This document shows, piece after piece, positions 18,214 to 27,175 of a stretch of 64,000 bases of DNA. Within the stretch, counting starts at the first letter, position 1; every line of letters begins with the position of its first letter. The translations under genes and the position numbers were made by a program. The notes under the pieces are model-generated. The model searched no databases. It saw nothing but the letters and a program-made list of their open reading frames with translations, and had not been told where the DNA came from. This DNA comes from Azoarcus sp. (GTDB lineage Bacteria; Pseudomonadota; Gammaproteobacteria; Burkholderiales; Rhodocyclaceae): NCBI GenBank assembly GCA_020725025.1, contig DYFV01000020.1, positions 1 through 64,000 of the forward strand, written 5' to 3'.

Positions 18214-20066
18214 GCGGCCTCTCCTGACACGAGTTTCAGGGCTCCCTGGGCGCGGACGAGCTCTTCCTCGGAACGGTGGCAGAGGATGCTGCCGCCGCCG
18301 GCGAGCTGGCGCAGGGGAGGGGGGGTGGTGTTGCACAGACCGTCCACCCGCTGGGTGCAGCGGTCGATGAAGGGGCACAGGCCCGTCCGGGACGAGGGCG
18401 CGGCGCCAAGCGCGGGCAGCGTCGCGGCCGTGCGGCCGGTCACCTCTTCCAGCCAGCCGGGACGCAGCATGGGAATGGAGGTGTCCAGCAGGTGGGAGTA
18501 GGGGTGGAAGGGCGGCTCGTGCTGCGCCTCCCGCTGACGCACCTCCACCTTGCGGCCCGCGTACAGCACGACGATCTCGTCGCAGATGGAGCGCACCGTG
18601 CCGAGGTCGTGGCTGATGAACATGTAGGAGACGTTGAGCTCGCGGCGCAGCTCCGCCATCAGCTCCAGGATCGCCGCGCCGACCACGGTGTCCAGGGCCG
18701 AGGTGACCTCGTCGCACAGGATCAGCTCGGGCTCGGCGGCCAGCGCGCGGGCGAGGTTGATGCGCTGCTTCTGCCCGCCGGAGAGCTCGCCGGGGCGGCG
18801 CTGGGCGACGCTCTCGGGCAGGCGCACCAGGTCGAGGAGCTCGGCCACGCGCTTGCGCCGCCGTTCCCCCGTCATCCCGTGGTAGAACTTGAGCGGACGC
18901 GACAGGATGGCCTCGATCGTGTGCTGCGGATTGAGCGCCGTATCCGCGTTCTGGAACACGTACTGCACGCGGCGGAACTGGTCGCGGGTGCGCCCTTCCA
19001 GCGAAGGCGAGAGCGCCTCGCCGTCGAGCAGGACCTGCCCCGCGGACGGCGCGACCAGGCCCGCGATGGCACGAGCCAGCGTGGTCTTGCCGGAGCCAGA
19101 TTCGCCGATCACGCCGACCGTCGCGCCCCGCCGGATCTCGAGGTTGATATCCTGCAGGACCACCTTCCCGCCGCCGGCCTTTCCGTTGCCGAAGCGCACC
19201 TCGAGGTCGCGGACCGCGAGGATGACGTCGTCGCGCCCCTGCGGCGCGCGCCCGGCCGAAGCGCTGCGCGCGGCGGGGTCCATGGCGGCGAGCAGGCTGC
19301 GGGTATAGGGATGGGTCGGGGCGGAGAGGATCTGCTCGGTTCGCCCCACCTCCTGGATCTGACCGTTCTGCAGCACCACGATGCGGTCGGCCATCTGCGC
19401 GACCACCGCGAGGTCGTGGGACACGTAGACCGCCGTGGTGCCGCGCTCGCGTACGACCTTCTTGAATGCCCGAAGCACCTCGATCTGGGTGGTGACGTCC
19501 AGCGCCGTGGTCGGCTCGTCGAGCACGACCAGGGCCGGATCGGTGATGAGCGCCATCGCCGCCATCAGACGCTGCAGCTGGCCGCCGGAGACCTGGTGCG
19601 GATAGCGCGAGCCGATGCCTTCGGGATCGGGCAGGGCCAGCTCGCGGAAGAGCGCCACCGCCTTGGCCTCGGCCTGGCGGCGCGAGGTCGTCCGGTGGAT
19701 CATCGCGCTCTCGATCACCTGGTCCATGATGGTCTTGGACGGGTTGAAGGCCGCCGCCGCGCTCTGGGCGATATAGGCCACGGTGCGGCCGCGCAGCTCG
19801 GAGAGCTCGTCCGGGCCGAGATCGAGCACCTCGACGTCGCCGATGCGCACCGACCCGCCCACGATCCGGCAGCCCTTTCGGGCATAGCCCAGCAGCGACA
19901 GGGCGATGGTGGTCTTGCCCGAGCCGGACTCGCCGATGAGCGCGAGCACCTCGCCCTTCTCCAGCGCGAAATCCGCGCCGTGCACGATGGGTACGTCTTC
20001 CCCCTGGGCGTTGCGGGCGGCGACCCGCAGGCCGCTGACTTTCACGATCTCATTCATGTCAGACAC
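18210..20066 (-). CDS. fused dipeptide/opine-type ABC transporter ATPase (two nucleotide-binding domains)
   Basis: 618 residues with two complete ATP-binding cassettes in tandem. Each has Walker A GESGSGKTT, a signature (VSGGQLQR and LSGGQKQR), Walker B (LVVLDEPTTALD and LILCDEVTSALD) and an H-loop (YVSHDL, FISHDL). It corresponds to a DppD-DppF fusion, as in YejF/GsiA. Each half ends with an oligopeptide-type C-terminal extension (THPYTRSLL; FHPYSHLL), and a cysteine-containing tail of the oligopeptide ABC type follows. The GTG at 20066, overlapping the permease stop and with AAGGA upstream, is the probable start; ATG at 20057 is the alternative. Confidence 0.93.
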   Translation of the reverse strand: MSDMNEIVKVSGLRVAARNAQGEDVPIVHGADFALEKGEVLALIGESGSGKTTIALSLLGYARKGCRIVGGSVRIGDVEVLDLGPDELSELRGRTVAYIAQSAAAAFNPSKTIMDQVIESAMIHRTTSRRQAEAKAVALFRELALPDPEGIGSRYPHQVSGGQLQRLMAAMALITDPALVVLDEPTTALDVTTQIEVLRAFKKVVRERGTTAVYVSHDLAVVAQMADRIVVLQNGQIQEVGRTEQILSAPTHPYTRSLLAAMDPAARSASAGRAPQGRDDVILAVRDLEVRFGNGKAGGGKVVLQDINLEIRRGATVGVIGESGSGKTTLARAIAGLVAPSAGQVLLDGEALSPSLEGRTRDQFRRVQYVFQNADTALNPQHTIEAILSRPLKFYHGMTGERRRKRVAELLDLVRLPESVAQRRPGELSGGQKQRINLARALAAEPELILCDEVTSALDTVVGAAILELMAELRRELNVSYMFISHDLGTVRSICDEIVVLYAGRKVEVRQREAQHEPPFHPYSHLLDTSIPMLRPGWLEEVTGRTAATLPALGAAPSSRTGLCPFIDRCTQRVDGLCNTTPPPLRQLAGGGSILCHRSEEELVRAQGALKLVSGEAA

Positions 20067-20982
20067 CGTCCTTCTCGCGCTTGCCGCGCCCGCCGAGGCT
20101 GTCGATGAGCAGGGTCACGCCGATGGTGAGGGTCGCGATCGCGACCGCGGGGGCCAGCACTGCCGGGGCGCCTTCGCCCAGGGCCAGGATGTTCTCGCGC
20201 ACCAGCGAGCCCCAGTCCGCGTCGGGCGGCTGCACGCCCAGCCCGAGGAAGCTCATGGCGGCGAGCAGCAGCACCACGTACACGAAACGCATCCCGAAGT
20301 CGGTGAGCGCCGGGCGGAACATGTTGGGCAGGACCTCGATGAAGATGATGTAGGCCATGCCTTCACCGCGGGCGCGGGCCGCCTGGATGAAGTCCATGGT
20401 CATCACGTTGACGGCGAGCGAGCGCACGATCCGGTAGGAGCCCGGCATGTAGGCCAGGGCGGCGGTGAGGATCAGCAGCGGCACCGAGGACCCGAAGGAG
20501 GCGACCATGATCAGGGCGAACAGCTTGTTCGGGATCGCGATCAGGGCGTCCATGGCGCGGCTCAGCAGCTCGTCCACCCAGCGTCCCGTCCGGCCGCCGG
20601 TGCCGGCCGCGGCGCCGGTGAGGCCCAGCACGGTGCCGAGCAGGCATGCACACACGGTGCCGGCGAATGCCACGCCGATGGTGTAGGGGGCGCCGTGGAG
20701 GATCCGGCTGAGCATGTCGCGCCCGAGGTAGTCCGTTCCCAGCGGGTAAGCGGCGCTCATGGGGGCGAAGGAGTCGTCGCTGAGAAGCGCGTTGGCCGGA
20801 TGGGGGGCCACCGACGGTCCCGCCACCGCCATCACCAGCCAGAACCCGACCATGGCGAGACCGATCAGGCCGGTGATGGAGAGCATGCGGGGCCGACGTC
20901 GTCGCTGTGGCGGCTGCGCGTTGATCGAAGGGGCGATGGGGCGGCCGCCCTCGGGCGCCGCGGGAGTGATGGAAGGATTCAT
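20059..20982 (-). CDS. ABC transporter permease (DppC-like)
   Basis: 307 residues with about six transmembrane segments: an N-terminal hydrophobic anchor near LIGLAMVGFWLVMAVAG, then a binding-protein-dependent transport domain. The DppC/OppC signature PLGTDYLGRDMLSRILHG is present, and the coupling-helix EAA-like region ARARGEGMAYIIFIEVLPN contacts the ATPase. The ATG at 20982 overlaps the stop of the other permease by four bases. It forms the membrane channel with the preceding gene and serves the same importer. Confidence 0.92.
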   Translation of the reverse strand: MNPSITPAAPEGGRPIAPSINAQPPQRRRRPRMLSITGLIGLAMVGFWLVMAVAGPSVAPHPANALLSDDSFAPMSAAYPLGTDYLGRDMLSRILHGAPYTIGVAFAGTVCACLLGTVLGLTGAAAGTGGRTGRWVDELLSRAMDALIAIPNKLFALIMVASFGSSVPLLILTAALAYMPGSYRIVRSLAVNVMTMDFIQAARARGEGMAYIIFIEVLPNMFRPALTDFGMRFVYVVLLLAAMSFLGLGVQPPDADWGSLVRENILALGEGAPAVLAPAVAIATLTIGVTLLIDSLGGRGKREKDGV

Positions 20983-21932
20983 TTGCGGAGCCTCGGGTTC
21001 GAAACGATTGCACTCACGTCGGCCACGAGGACCAGCATCATGTAGCCCAGGCAGAACAGCATCGCGCAGGCCTGCACCAGAGGCATGTCGCGGGTCGCCA
21101 CGGCGTCGAGCATCAGGGTCGCGATGCCCGGATAGTGGAAGATCGATTCGACGATGATCACCCCGCCCAGCAGGTAGGAGAGGCTCAGTGCGACCGCGTT
21201 GGCGATCGGGCCGACCGCGTTCGGAAGCGCGTGGGTCAGCACCACGCGAACCGGCCGCGCGCCCTTGAGCATGGCCATCTCCACGTAAGGCGAGGCGAGC
21301 TGGTCGATCACCGCGGCGCGCGTCATACGGGCCATCTGGGCCACCAGCACGCAGCACAAGGTCAGGACCGGCATGGTGTAGGCGCGCAGGAAATCGGTGA
21401 AGGAGTGGATCTCGGAGACGTGCGACAGCGCCGGCAGCCATTGCAGATGGACCGCGAAGAGCAGCACCGCAAGGGAGGCGATGAGGAACTCCGGCACCGA
21501 CACGGCGGAGACCGCCGCCGTGTTCATCGTGCGATCGAAGAGCGAGCCGCGGAACATCGCCGACAGGATGCCGATCGTCAGCGCCAGGGGTACCGCGACC
21601 AGCGCGGTGATCGCCGCGAGCTTCAGGGTGTTGGGCAGGCGGGCGCCGATGAGCTCGGCGACTGCCATGCCGTTCGCGAGGGAGGTTCCCGGGTCGCCGG
21701 TCACCAGCCCGCCCAGCCACTGGATGTAGCGGATGTGGGCCGGCTGGTCGAGGCCGAATTGGGCGCGCAGGGCCGCCACGGTCTCCGGAGTGGCCTCCTG
21801 GCCGAGGAGGGCCTGGGCCGCGTCGCCCGGCAAAAGAGCGGTGATCGTGAAGACCACCAGTGACACGATCAGAAGCGTCAGCGCCCCTGATCCGAGCCGG
21901 TTCACGACGAGTCGTGCAATGGTGCTGTTCAT
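20979..21932 (-). CDS. ABC transporter permease (DppB-like)
   Basis: 317 residues, the DppB-type partner. It has a first TM helix (LTLLIVSLVVFTITALLPGD), the conserved LGLDQPxxxRY-like FGLDQPAHIRYIQWL, five further helices and the coupling loop LKGARPVRVVLTHALPN. GGGGGAA lies ahead of the ATG at 21932. Upstream is a 193-base spacer to the binding-protein gene, with a strong hairpin that probably lowers permease expression relative to the binding protein. Confidence 0.92.
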   Translation of the reverse strand: MNSTIARLVVNRLGSGALTLLIVSLVVFTITALLPGDAAQALLGQEATPETVAALRAQFGLDQPAHIRYIQWLGGLVTGDPGTSLANGMAVAELIGARLPNTLKLAAITALVAVPLALTIGILSAMFRGSLFDRTMNTAAVSAVSVPEFLIASLAVLLFAVHLQWLPALSHVSEIHSFTDFLRAYTMPVLTLCCVLVAQMARMTRAAVIDQLASPYVEMAMLKGARPVRVVLTHALPNAVGPIANAVALSLSYLLGGVIIVESIFHYPGIATLMLDAVATRDMPLVQACAMLFCLGYMMLVLVADVSAIVSNPRLRK

Positions 21933-22053
21933 GGTTCCCCCAATTTCTTCAAGGCTCCGCGGACGCGGCGTGTGGGCGCGACAGGCGGGGAGGCGTCTCG
22001 AATCCGCATTGCTGCGGCAATCCGAGGCGCTCCGCGCCAGGTTTCGCCACGCC

Positions 22054-22084
22054 TGTGCCACGGGCCGGGCAGGCCCGCGGCACA
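22054..22084 (-). other. strong stem-loop between binding-protein and permease genes
   Basis: Arms of 13 bases, TGTGCCACGGGCC and GGCCCGCGGCACA, with a single mismatch and a 5-base loop. No T-run follows on either strand. Located 41 bases beyond the binding-protein stop, it probably protects the 3' end of that messenger or causes partial termination, as known for REP-like structures in other binding-protein operons. The rest of the 193-base spacer has no gene. Confidence 0.65.
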
Positions 22085-22125
22085 AACGAGGCCTTCGTCT
22101 TCGAAGCCGGCGAGTACGACCTCGC

Positions 22126-23742
22126 TCAGGCCTCGAGCCAGACCTGCTCGGCGTACATGTAGCCCATGAGGCCGCCCAGCGGGTGCTCGCCGTAACCCTT
22201 CAGACGGTTGCTGTAGCCGTCGAGGCTGACGTTGAACTGCGGGATGCCGATGCCGCCCTTCTCGTGGACGAGAACCTGCATGTCCGCATAGAGCTTCTTG
22301 CGCTTGGCCTCGTCCGTTTCGGCGCGGGCGGCGAGCAGCAGCTGGTCGAACTGCTCGTTCTTCCAGCCGGATTCGTTCCAGTTGGCATCCGACTTGAAGA
22401 ACAGGGTGAACAGCAGGTCGGCGGTGGGGCGCGGGTTGATGTTGCCGAAGCTGAGGGGGTGCTTGGCCCAGTGATTGGACCAGTAGCCGTCGGCGGGCAT
22501 CTGCTTGATGTCGAGCTTGAGCCCGATCTGCTGGGCCGAGAGCTGCATCAGCTGCGCGACGTCGATGGAGCCCGTGGCGGCGATCGATGCGACGATCGGG
22601 ACGGTCTTGCCGGCCATGCCCGACTTCTGCAGGTGGAACTTCGCCTTGTCCAGATCGAAGGGCCGCTGGGGCAGGCCCTCGAAGTAGTAGCGATGGTTGG
22701 GGGCGATGGGCTGGTCGTTGCCGATGGTGCCGTAGCCCCGGAAGGCCACCTTGTTGATCTGCTGCCGGTCGAGGAGGTACTTCATGGCGAGCACGAAGTC
22801 GGGGTTCTTCACCGGGCCCAGGTCATCGCGCATGATGAGGTCGGTATAGTTGCCCGTCTTGGATGCCAGCAGGCTGACGCCGGGGGCTTCGCCGATGCGG
22901 GCGGCCGAACGCGGATTGACCGGGTTGATGAGATCGACGTCGCCGGAGAGCAGGGCGTTGATGCGGGCGCCTTCGTCCGGGATCGAGAAGGATTCGATCT
23001 CGTCCAGATAGGGCAGGCCCGGCTTCCAGTACTCCTCGTTGCGCACGGCGATGGTTCGCACGCCGGGACGGAACTCCTTGCACTTGAAGGGGCCGGTGCC
23101 GTTGGCGGTGCTGAAATCGGTGGTGCCGTCGCGGACGATGCAGAAATGGTAGGTGCCGAGGATGGCCGGCAGGTCGGCGTTCGGGGCGACGAGCCTGATC
23201 TGCACTTCGTGCGGCCCGTTCGCCTTGACCTCCGCGAACTGCTCGGCGACCGCGCGCACCTTGGAGGCGGTGTCCGGATTCTTGTGGCGAAGCAGCGAAT
23301 AGACCACGTCGGCCGAGGTGAAGGGCTTGCCGTCGTGGAAGCGGACGTCCTTGCGCAGCTTCACGATCCACAGCTGGGCGTCTTCGCTGGCGAAGGATTC
23401 GGCCAGCGACATCTGCGGGGCGAGCTTCGTGTCGAGGGTGGTGAGGCCGTTGTAGAAGGTGTAGGCGCGGGTGTAGTCGATCGACGTGGCGCCCTTGGCC
23501 GGATCCAGGGTGTCCGCGTTCGAGCCGGAATGGACCGCCACCTTGATGCGGCCGCCGCGGCGCGGCGTCTGTGCATAGGCCGAGGAGGCGGTGGTCAGGA
23601 GGCCGCCCGCTGTGGTGGCGAGGATGCCGCTCGCCAGCATCGCGCGCAGCACATCGCGGCGCGAGATGCCGCGGCCCAGGTCTTCGGTGATGCGCTCCAC
23701 CAGGTCCTGATGGATGCCGAACTTCCCGTTCTTGTCTTGCAT
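22126..23742 (-). CDS. ABC transporter substrate-binding protein, family 5 (peptide/opine/nickel type), Tat-exported
   Basis: 538 residues of the SBP_bac_5 family. The N-terminus is unusual: 26 polar residues, then the twin-arginine SRRDVLRAMLASGILATTAGG (R28-R29) and an AYA cleavage site near residue 57. The mature protein has the typical DTLDPAKGATS, LWIVKLRKDVRFHDGKPFTSADVVYS (in two parts) and ANGTGPFKCKEF patterns. GGAGGAGATC precedes the start. It recognises the imported compound in the periplasm. Tat export suggests folding or cofactor needs before export, or simply family preference. Substrate not readable from sequence. Confidence 0.92.
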   Translation of the reverse strand: MQDKNGKFGIHQDLVERITEDLGRGISRRDVLRAMLASGILATTAGGLLTTASSAYAQTPRRGGRIKVAVHSGSNADTLDPAKGATSIDYTRAYTFYNGLTTLDTKLAPQMSLAESFASEDAQLWIVKLRKDVRFHDGKPFTSADVVYSLLRHKNPDTASKVRAVAEQFAEVKANGPHEVQIRLVAPNADLPAILGTYHFCIVRDGTTDFSTANGTGPFKCKEFRPGVRTIAVRNEEYWKPGLPYLDEIESFSIPDEGARINALLSGDVDLINPVNPRSAARIGEAPGVSLLASKTGNYTDLIMRDDLGPVKNPDFVLAMKYLLDRQQINKVAFRGYGTIGNDQPIAPNHRYYFEGLPQRPFDLDKAKFHLQKSGMAGKTVPIVASIAATGSIDVAQLMQLSAQQIGLKLDIKQMPADGYWSNHWAKHPLSFGNINPRPTADLLFTLFFKSDANWNESGWKNEQFDQLLLAARAETDEAKRKKLYADMQVLVHEKGGIGIPQFNVSLDGYSNRLKGYGEHPLGGLMGYMYAEQVWLEA

Positions 23743-23902
23743 GATTGATCTCCTCCGAGGGTACATCTCTGTCTCGCGGGCACGCCGGGCTGGGGCGCAT
23801 GACGCCGCTTTTCTTATTGGCCCTGCCGATGGTCGTGCCACAGGTCTTGAACGAGTTTCGTGCCAGTGGTCTTCTCTCTTGTTTTCTCCTTGGATCGGGT
23901 AA

Positions 23903-25180
23903 TTAGTGGATAAGGTCCTGAAACCGGTAGTACGCCCCGACGAAGGGGAGGAACCAGGGCTTGCCGAAATGCCCGGGGATGGCAGGCCAGTCGAGCTCGC
24001 GCCAGGGGTTGGCCTCCGCCTTGCCGGCCATGACGTCGGCCATGAGCTCGCCCATGTGGACCGACATCTGCACGCCGTGGCCGCTGTAGCCCATCGAATA
24101 GAACAAGCCGCCGTGCTGGCCGGCGCGGGGCAGGCGGTCGGCCGTCATGTCCACCAGGCCGCCCCAGCAATAGTCGATGCGCGCATCGGCGAGCTCGGGG
24201 AAGGTGGCGGCGAGGGTGGCCTGCAGGATGCGGCCGCTCTTCTGGTCGGAGCGCGGGTTCGACATGGCGAAGCGCGCCCGCCCGCCGAAGACGAGCCGGT
24301 TGTCCGCCGTGGTGCGGAAGTAGTTGCCTACGTTCTTGGAGGTGACGTAGCCGCGGCGGTGGGGCACCAGGCGGTCGAGCAGCGCGGGGTCCAGCGGCTC
24401 GGTGGTGATGATGAAGCTGCCCACCGAGACCATTCGACGGCGGAACCAGCCGAAGGGACCGACCATGGAGTTGCCGCTCGCCAGCAGGACCTGGGTGGCG
24501 CGCACGCTGCCGCGGGCCGAACCCACGCGGTAGCTGCCGTCGCCGAGGCGCTCGATCTCGGTCACCGGGGCATGCTCCACGATACGCGCCCCATGCCGGG
24601 CCGCCGCTTCGGCTAGGCCCACGCCGAACTTGCCCATGTGCATCTGGGCGCTGGTCTTCTGCAGCAGGCCGCCGAAGAAGGCGTCCGAGCCGACCTCGTC
24701 GCGGATGCGCTCGGGCGGGATCATCTCCACGGCGGGGTCCACCTCGCGGGCGAGCCGCTCACAGGCCCGGGCCAGCTTGGCGTAGTGCTCCGGCTTGGCC
24801 GCGAGCTTGAGCTTGCCGCATCGGACGAAGTCGCAGTCGATGCGCTCCCGCACGACGATGTCCTCGACGCTCTGCACTGCCGCATCGTAGGCGCGGTAGT
24901 AGGCGCGGGCGCGCTCGACCCCGATGCGGGCGGCGAGCGCGCCGTAGTCGTGGGCCAGCCCGCTGTTGCAGTGGCCCCCGTTGCGCCCAGAGGCTTCGCC
25001 GACCACCCGGCCGGCCTCGAAGACCACCACCGAGGCGCCGCGTCGGGCGAGCGCCAGGGCGGACGCCAGTCCGGTAAAACCGCCGCCGACCACGGCGACG
25101 TCGACACGCCCGGACACTGCGTCCCGCTCGCCGCCGGTGAAGGGGGGCGCCGTCTCGAGCCAGTAGGAGTCCAGTTTCAT
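23903..25180 (-). CDS. FAD-dependent amine/amino-acid oxidoreductase (PuuB/GabB-like DAO family)
   Basis: 425 residues. The N-terminal SYWLETAPPFTGGER precedes the FAD site VDVAVVGGGFTGLASALALA (about 27-46), followed by EASGRNGGHCNSGLAHDYG, which is typical of gamma-glutamylputrescine oxidase-like proteins. The C-terminal DRLPRAGQHGGLFYSMGYSG and GHGVQMSVHMGELMADV complete the DAO fold. GAGGTGA precedes the ATG. It lies between a HAD hydrolase and the ABC importer, in the same direction. It likely oxidises an imported amine or its N-acyl derivative to an aldehyde and ammonia; an aldehyde dehydrogenase of the PuuC type lies at 27176-28660. Confidence 0.88.
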   Translation of the reverse strand: MKLDSYWLETAPPFTGGERDAVSGRVDVAVVGGGFTGLASALALARRGASVVVFEAGRVVGEASGRNGGHCNSGLAHDYGALAARIGVERARAYYRAYDAAVQSVEDIVVRERIDCDFVRCGKLKLAAKPEHYAKLARACERLAREVDPAVEMIPPERIRDEVGSDAFFGGLLQKTSAQMHMGKFGVGLAEAAARHGARIVEHAPVTEIERLGDGSYRVGSARGSVRATQVLLASGNSMVGPFGWFRRRMVSVGSFIITTEPLDPALLDRLVPHRRGYVTSKNVGNYFRTTADNRLVFGGRARFAMSNPRSDQKSGRILQATLAATFPELADARIDYCWGGLVDMTADRLPRAGQHGGLFYSMGYSGHGVQMSVHMGELMADVMAGKAEANPWRELDWPAIPGHFGKPWFLPFVGAYYRFQDLIH

Positions 25181-25218
25181 GGTCTCACCTCGTGTCCGGG
25201 TCGTGTCGCGGGCGAAGG

Positions 25219-25887
25219 TCAGAGACCGACCAGGGCCGGCAGGCCGCCCAGGTCCTTCATCTCGTGGGCGCCCCAAACGGGCCAGCTCGGCTCGTGGCCG
25301 CGGGCGACGAAGACCCGGTTCTTGATGCCCATGTCGTCGGCCGAGAGGTGGTCGTAGCGCATGCTCGAGGACACGTGCAGGATGTCCTCCGGGTTGCAGC
25401 CCAGTTGCTCGAGCATGTATTCGAAGGCCTGCAGGCGCGGCTTGTAGGCCTGGGCCTGCTGCGCGGTGAAGACCCGGTGGAAGGGGCCGCCCAGCTTGTC
25501 GACGCTGGCCATGATCTGCTCGTCCATGGCGTTGGACAGGATCACCAGCTTGTACTCGGTGGCCAGGCGGGCAATGGCCGCGGGCACGTCGGGGTGCGGA
25601 TTCCAGGTCGGCACGGCGTTGTAGAACTTCAGGCCCTCGTTGTCGCGGTACTCGATGCCCCAGCGCTTGCAGGTGCGCTCCACCGAATTGCACAGCAGCT
25701 GGTCGTACGGCCTCCAGTCGCCCATCACTTCGTCCAGGCGGTAGCGCGCGAAGTCCGTAGTGAATTGCGCCATGTTTTCGGGCGCGATGCGGTCGGCGAA
25801 GAGCTCGCGCGCCAGTTCGGCCATCTGGAAATTGATCAGGGTGCCGTAGCAATCGAAGGTGATGTACTTGGGCCGCAGGCTGCTCAT
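25219..25887 (-). CDS. HAD-superfamily hydrolase, haloacid dehalogenase type II-like (paralogue)
   Basis: 222 residues with nucleophile D12 in ITFDCYGTLINF, LSNAMD as motif II, AYKPR with the lysine and HVSSSMRYDHLSADDMGIKN as motif IV. It aligns along its whole length with the HAD protein at 9573-10277, with about half of the positions identical by eye. AGGAG is correctly placed before 25887. It is the first gene of the long operon, 38 bases before the oxidase. The upstream spacer 25888-26124 contains no gene and is the probable promoter region; a small CGGGCAG/CTGCCCG hairpin follows the hydroxyacid dehydrogenase stop there. Confidence 0.88.
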   Translation of the reverse strand: MSSLRPKYITFDCYGTLINFQMAELARELFADRIAPENMAQFTTDFARYRLDEVMGDWRPYDQLLCNSVERTCKRWGIEYRDNEGLKFYNAVPTWNPHPDVPAAIARLATEYKLVILSNAMDEQIMASVDKLGGPFHRVFTAQQAQAYKPRLQAFEYMLEQLGCNPEDILHVSSSMRYDHLSADDMGIKNRVFVARGHEPSWPVWGAHEMKDLGGLPALVGL

Positions 25888-26124
25888 TTGTCTACTCCTG
25901 TATTGGACGGTTTTCTGCGTCGGGTCGCGATTGACGTTCATCACTTGCACGTTGCTGGAAGGACCGAATCGGCCGGACCCTGGGTGCTTATCGCTTCCGT
26001 GGAAGAATTACACCACTCGACGGCCGTGCGATCGTTCCGTATTCGTCCTCCCGAGTCACACAATCGTCGGTATTGGGAGGGGTGCGCAGCATGATTTGCC
26101 GCGCTCGGGCAGCGCCTGCCCGGC

Positions 26125-27051
26125 TCAATAGCCGCGGGACCGATCGATCACGTTCAGGAGGGGCTCTCCGCGCTGGTGGCGGCGAAGGTTCTCCAGCAGA
26201 ATCGGCGCGGCCGTCTCGGGCTGGGTCATGCTCGCCACATGGGGCGTCACGAGCACCCGCGGATGCGTCCACAAGGGATGCTCGGCCGGCAGGGGCTCGG
26301 GATCGGTCACGTCGAGGATCGCGCGGGAGAGCCGGCCCGAATCCAGTGCCTCGAGGAGATCCGCATCCACCAGGTGCGGGCCGCGTCCGACGTTGATCAG
26401 CGCCGCCCCGGCAGGCAGCGCCGAGAAGAGTTTGCGGTTCAGGATGCCCCGGGTGGCCGGCGTGAGCGGCAGCAGGCAGATCAGGACGTCGCATCCCTCG
26501 AGGAAGAGCTGCAGCTGATCGGGGCCGGCGAAACTCTCCACGCCGTCCATCCGGCGCAGGGAGCGATTCCAGCCGCGCAGCCGGAAGCCGTAGCTCGCCA
26601 GCCGCTCCAGGACGGCGCGGCCGAGGGAACCCATTCCCATGACGCCGATGCTTCGGGCCGAGGCGGGCGCCACTTCGAGGGGCTTCCAGACGCGCGCCGC
26701 CTTCGCCGCCACATAGGCGAAGAAGTCCCGGTGCAGGGCCAGGACGGCGAGGCTCACGTATTCCACCATGCCGTTGATGATGCCCGGCTCGACCATCCTG
26801 ACGATGGGAATGTGCGCCGGCACCGCGGAGAAATCGACGTGGTCGACTCCCGCGCCCGAGGAGAACAACACCTTCAGCCGGGGCAGGGAGGCAAGGAACT
26901 CCGCCGGCGCCTGCCAGGCGATCAGGTATTCGACCTCGTCGAGCTTGCCGGCATCGGGCCAGACACGGAAGTCGAGGTCGGGAGCGTGCTCGGCGAAGTA
27001 GCTCGCCCAGGCGGCCGCACGCGGTGCATCGGATCGATAGAGAATGCTCAT
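26125..27051 (-). CDS. D-2-hydroxyacid dehydrogenase, glyoxylate/hydroxypyruvate reductase A-like
   Basis: 308 residues of the NAD-dependent D-hydroxyacid dehydrogenase family, GhrA branch. The Rossmann loop is GVMGMGSLGRAVLERLASYG, the catalytic Arg region is LINVGRGPHLVD, the Glu is in DVTDPEPLP and the His is in VTPHVASMTQP. It would reduce a 2-keto acid such as glyoxylate or hydroxypyruvate. It aligns without gaps to the 308-residue protein at 29783-30709. It may use keto acids released by the oxidases of the neighbouring operon. Confidence 0.9.
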   Translation of the reverse strand: MSILYRSDAPRAAAWASYFAEHAPDLDFRVWPDAGKLDEVEYLIAWQAPAEFLASLPRLKVLFSSGAGVDHVDFSAVPAHIPIVRMVEPGIINGMVEYVSLAVLALHRDFFAYVAAKAARVWKPLEVAPASARSIGVMGMGSLGRAVLERLASYGFRLRGWNRSLRRMDGVESFAGPDQLQLFLEGCDVLICLLPLTPATRGILNRKLFSALPAGAALINVGRGPHLVDADLLEALDSGRLSRAILDVTDPEPLPAEHPLWTHPRVLVTPHVASMTQPETAAPILLENLRRHQRGEPLLNVIDRSRGY

Positions 27052-27175
27052 GGGGATGTGCTCCCGGCCTCCGACCCGGCCGTCGAAGAGCCCTCCGTGC
27101 GGAGGGCATCAGGTGCGCACGATTCCTGGTCGTGCGAGCGGAGCGCAGCACATCGTGCTGCGCTCCCGAGGGCGC

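Noticed and set aside
20980-21010. tRNA-like GGTTCGAA box
   Set aside because: It lies at the permease gene junction and no cloverleaf can be drawn around it.
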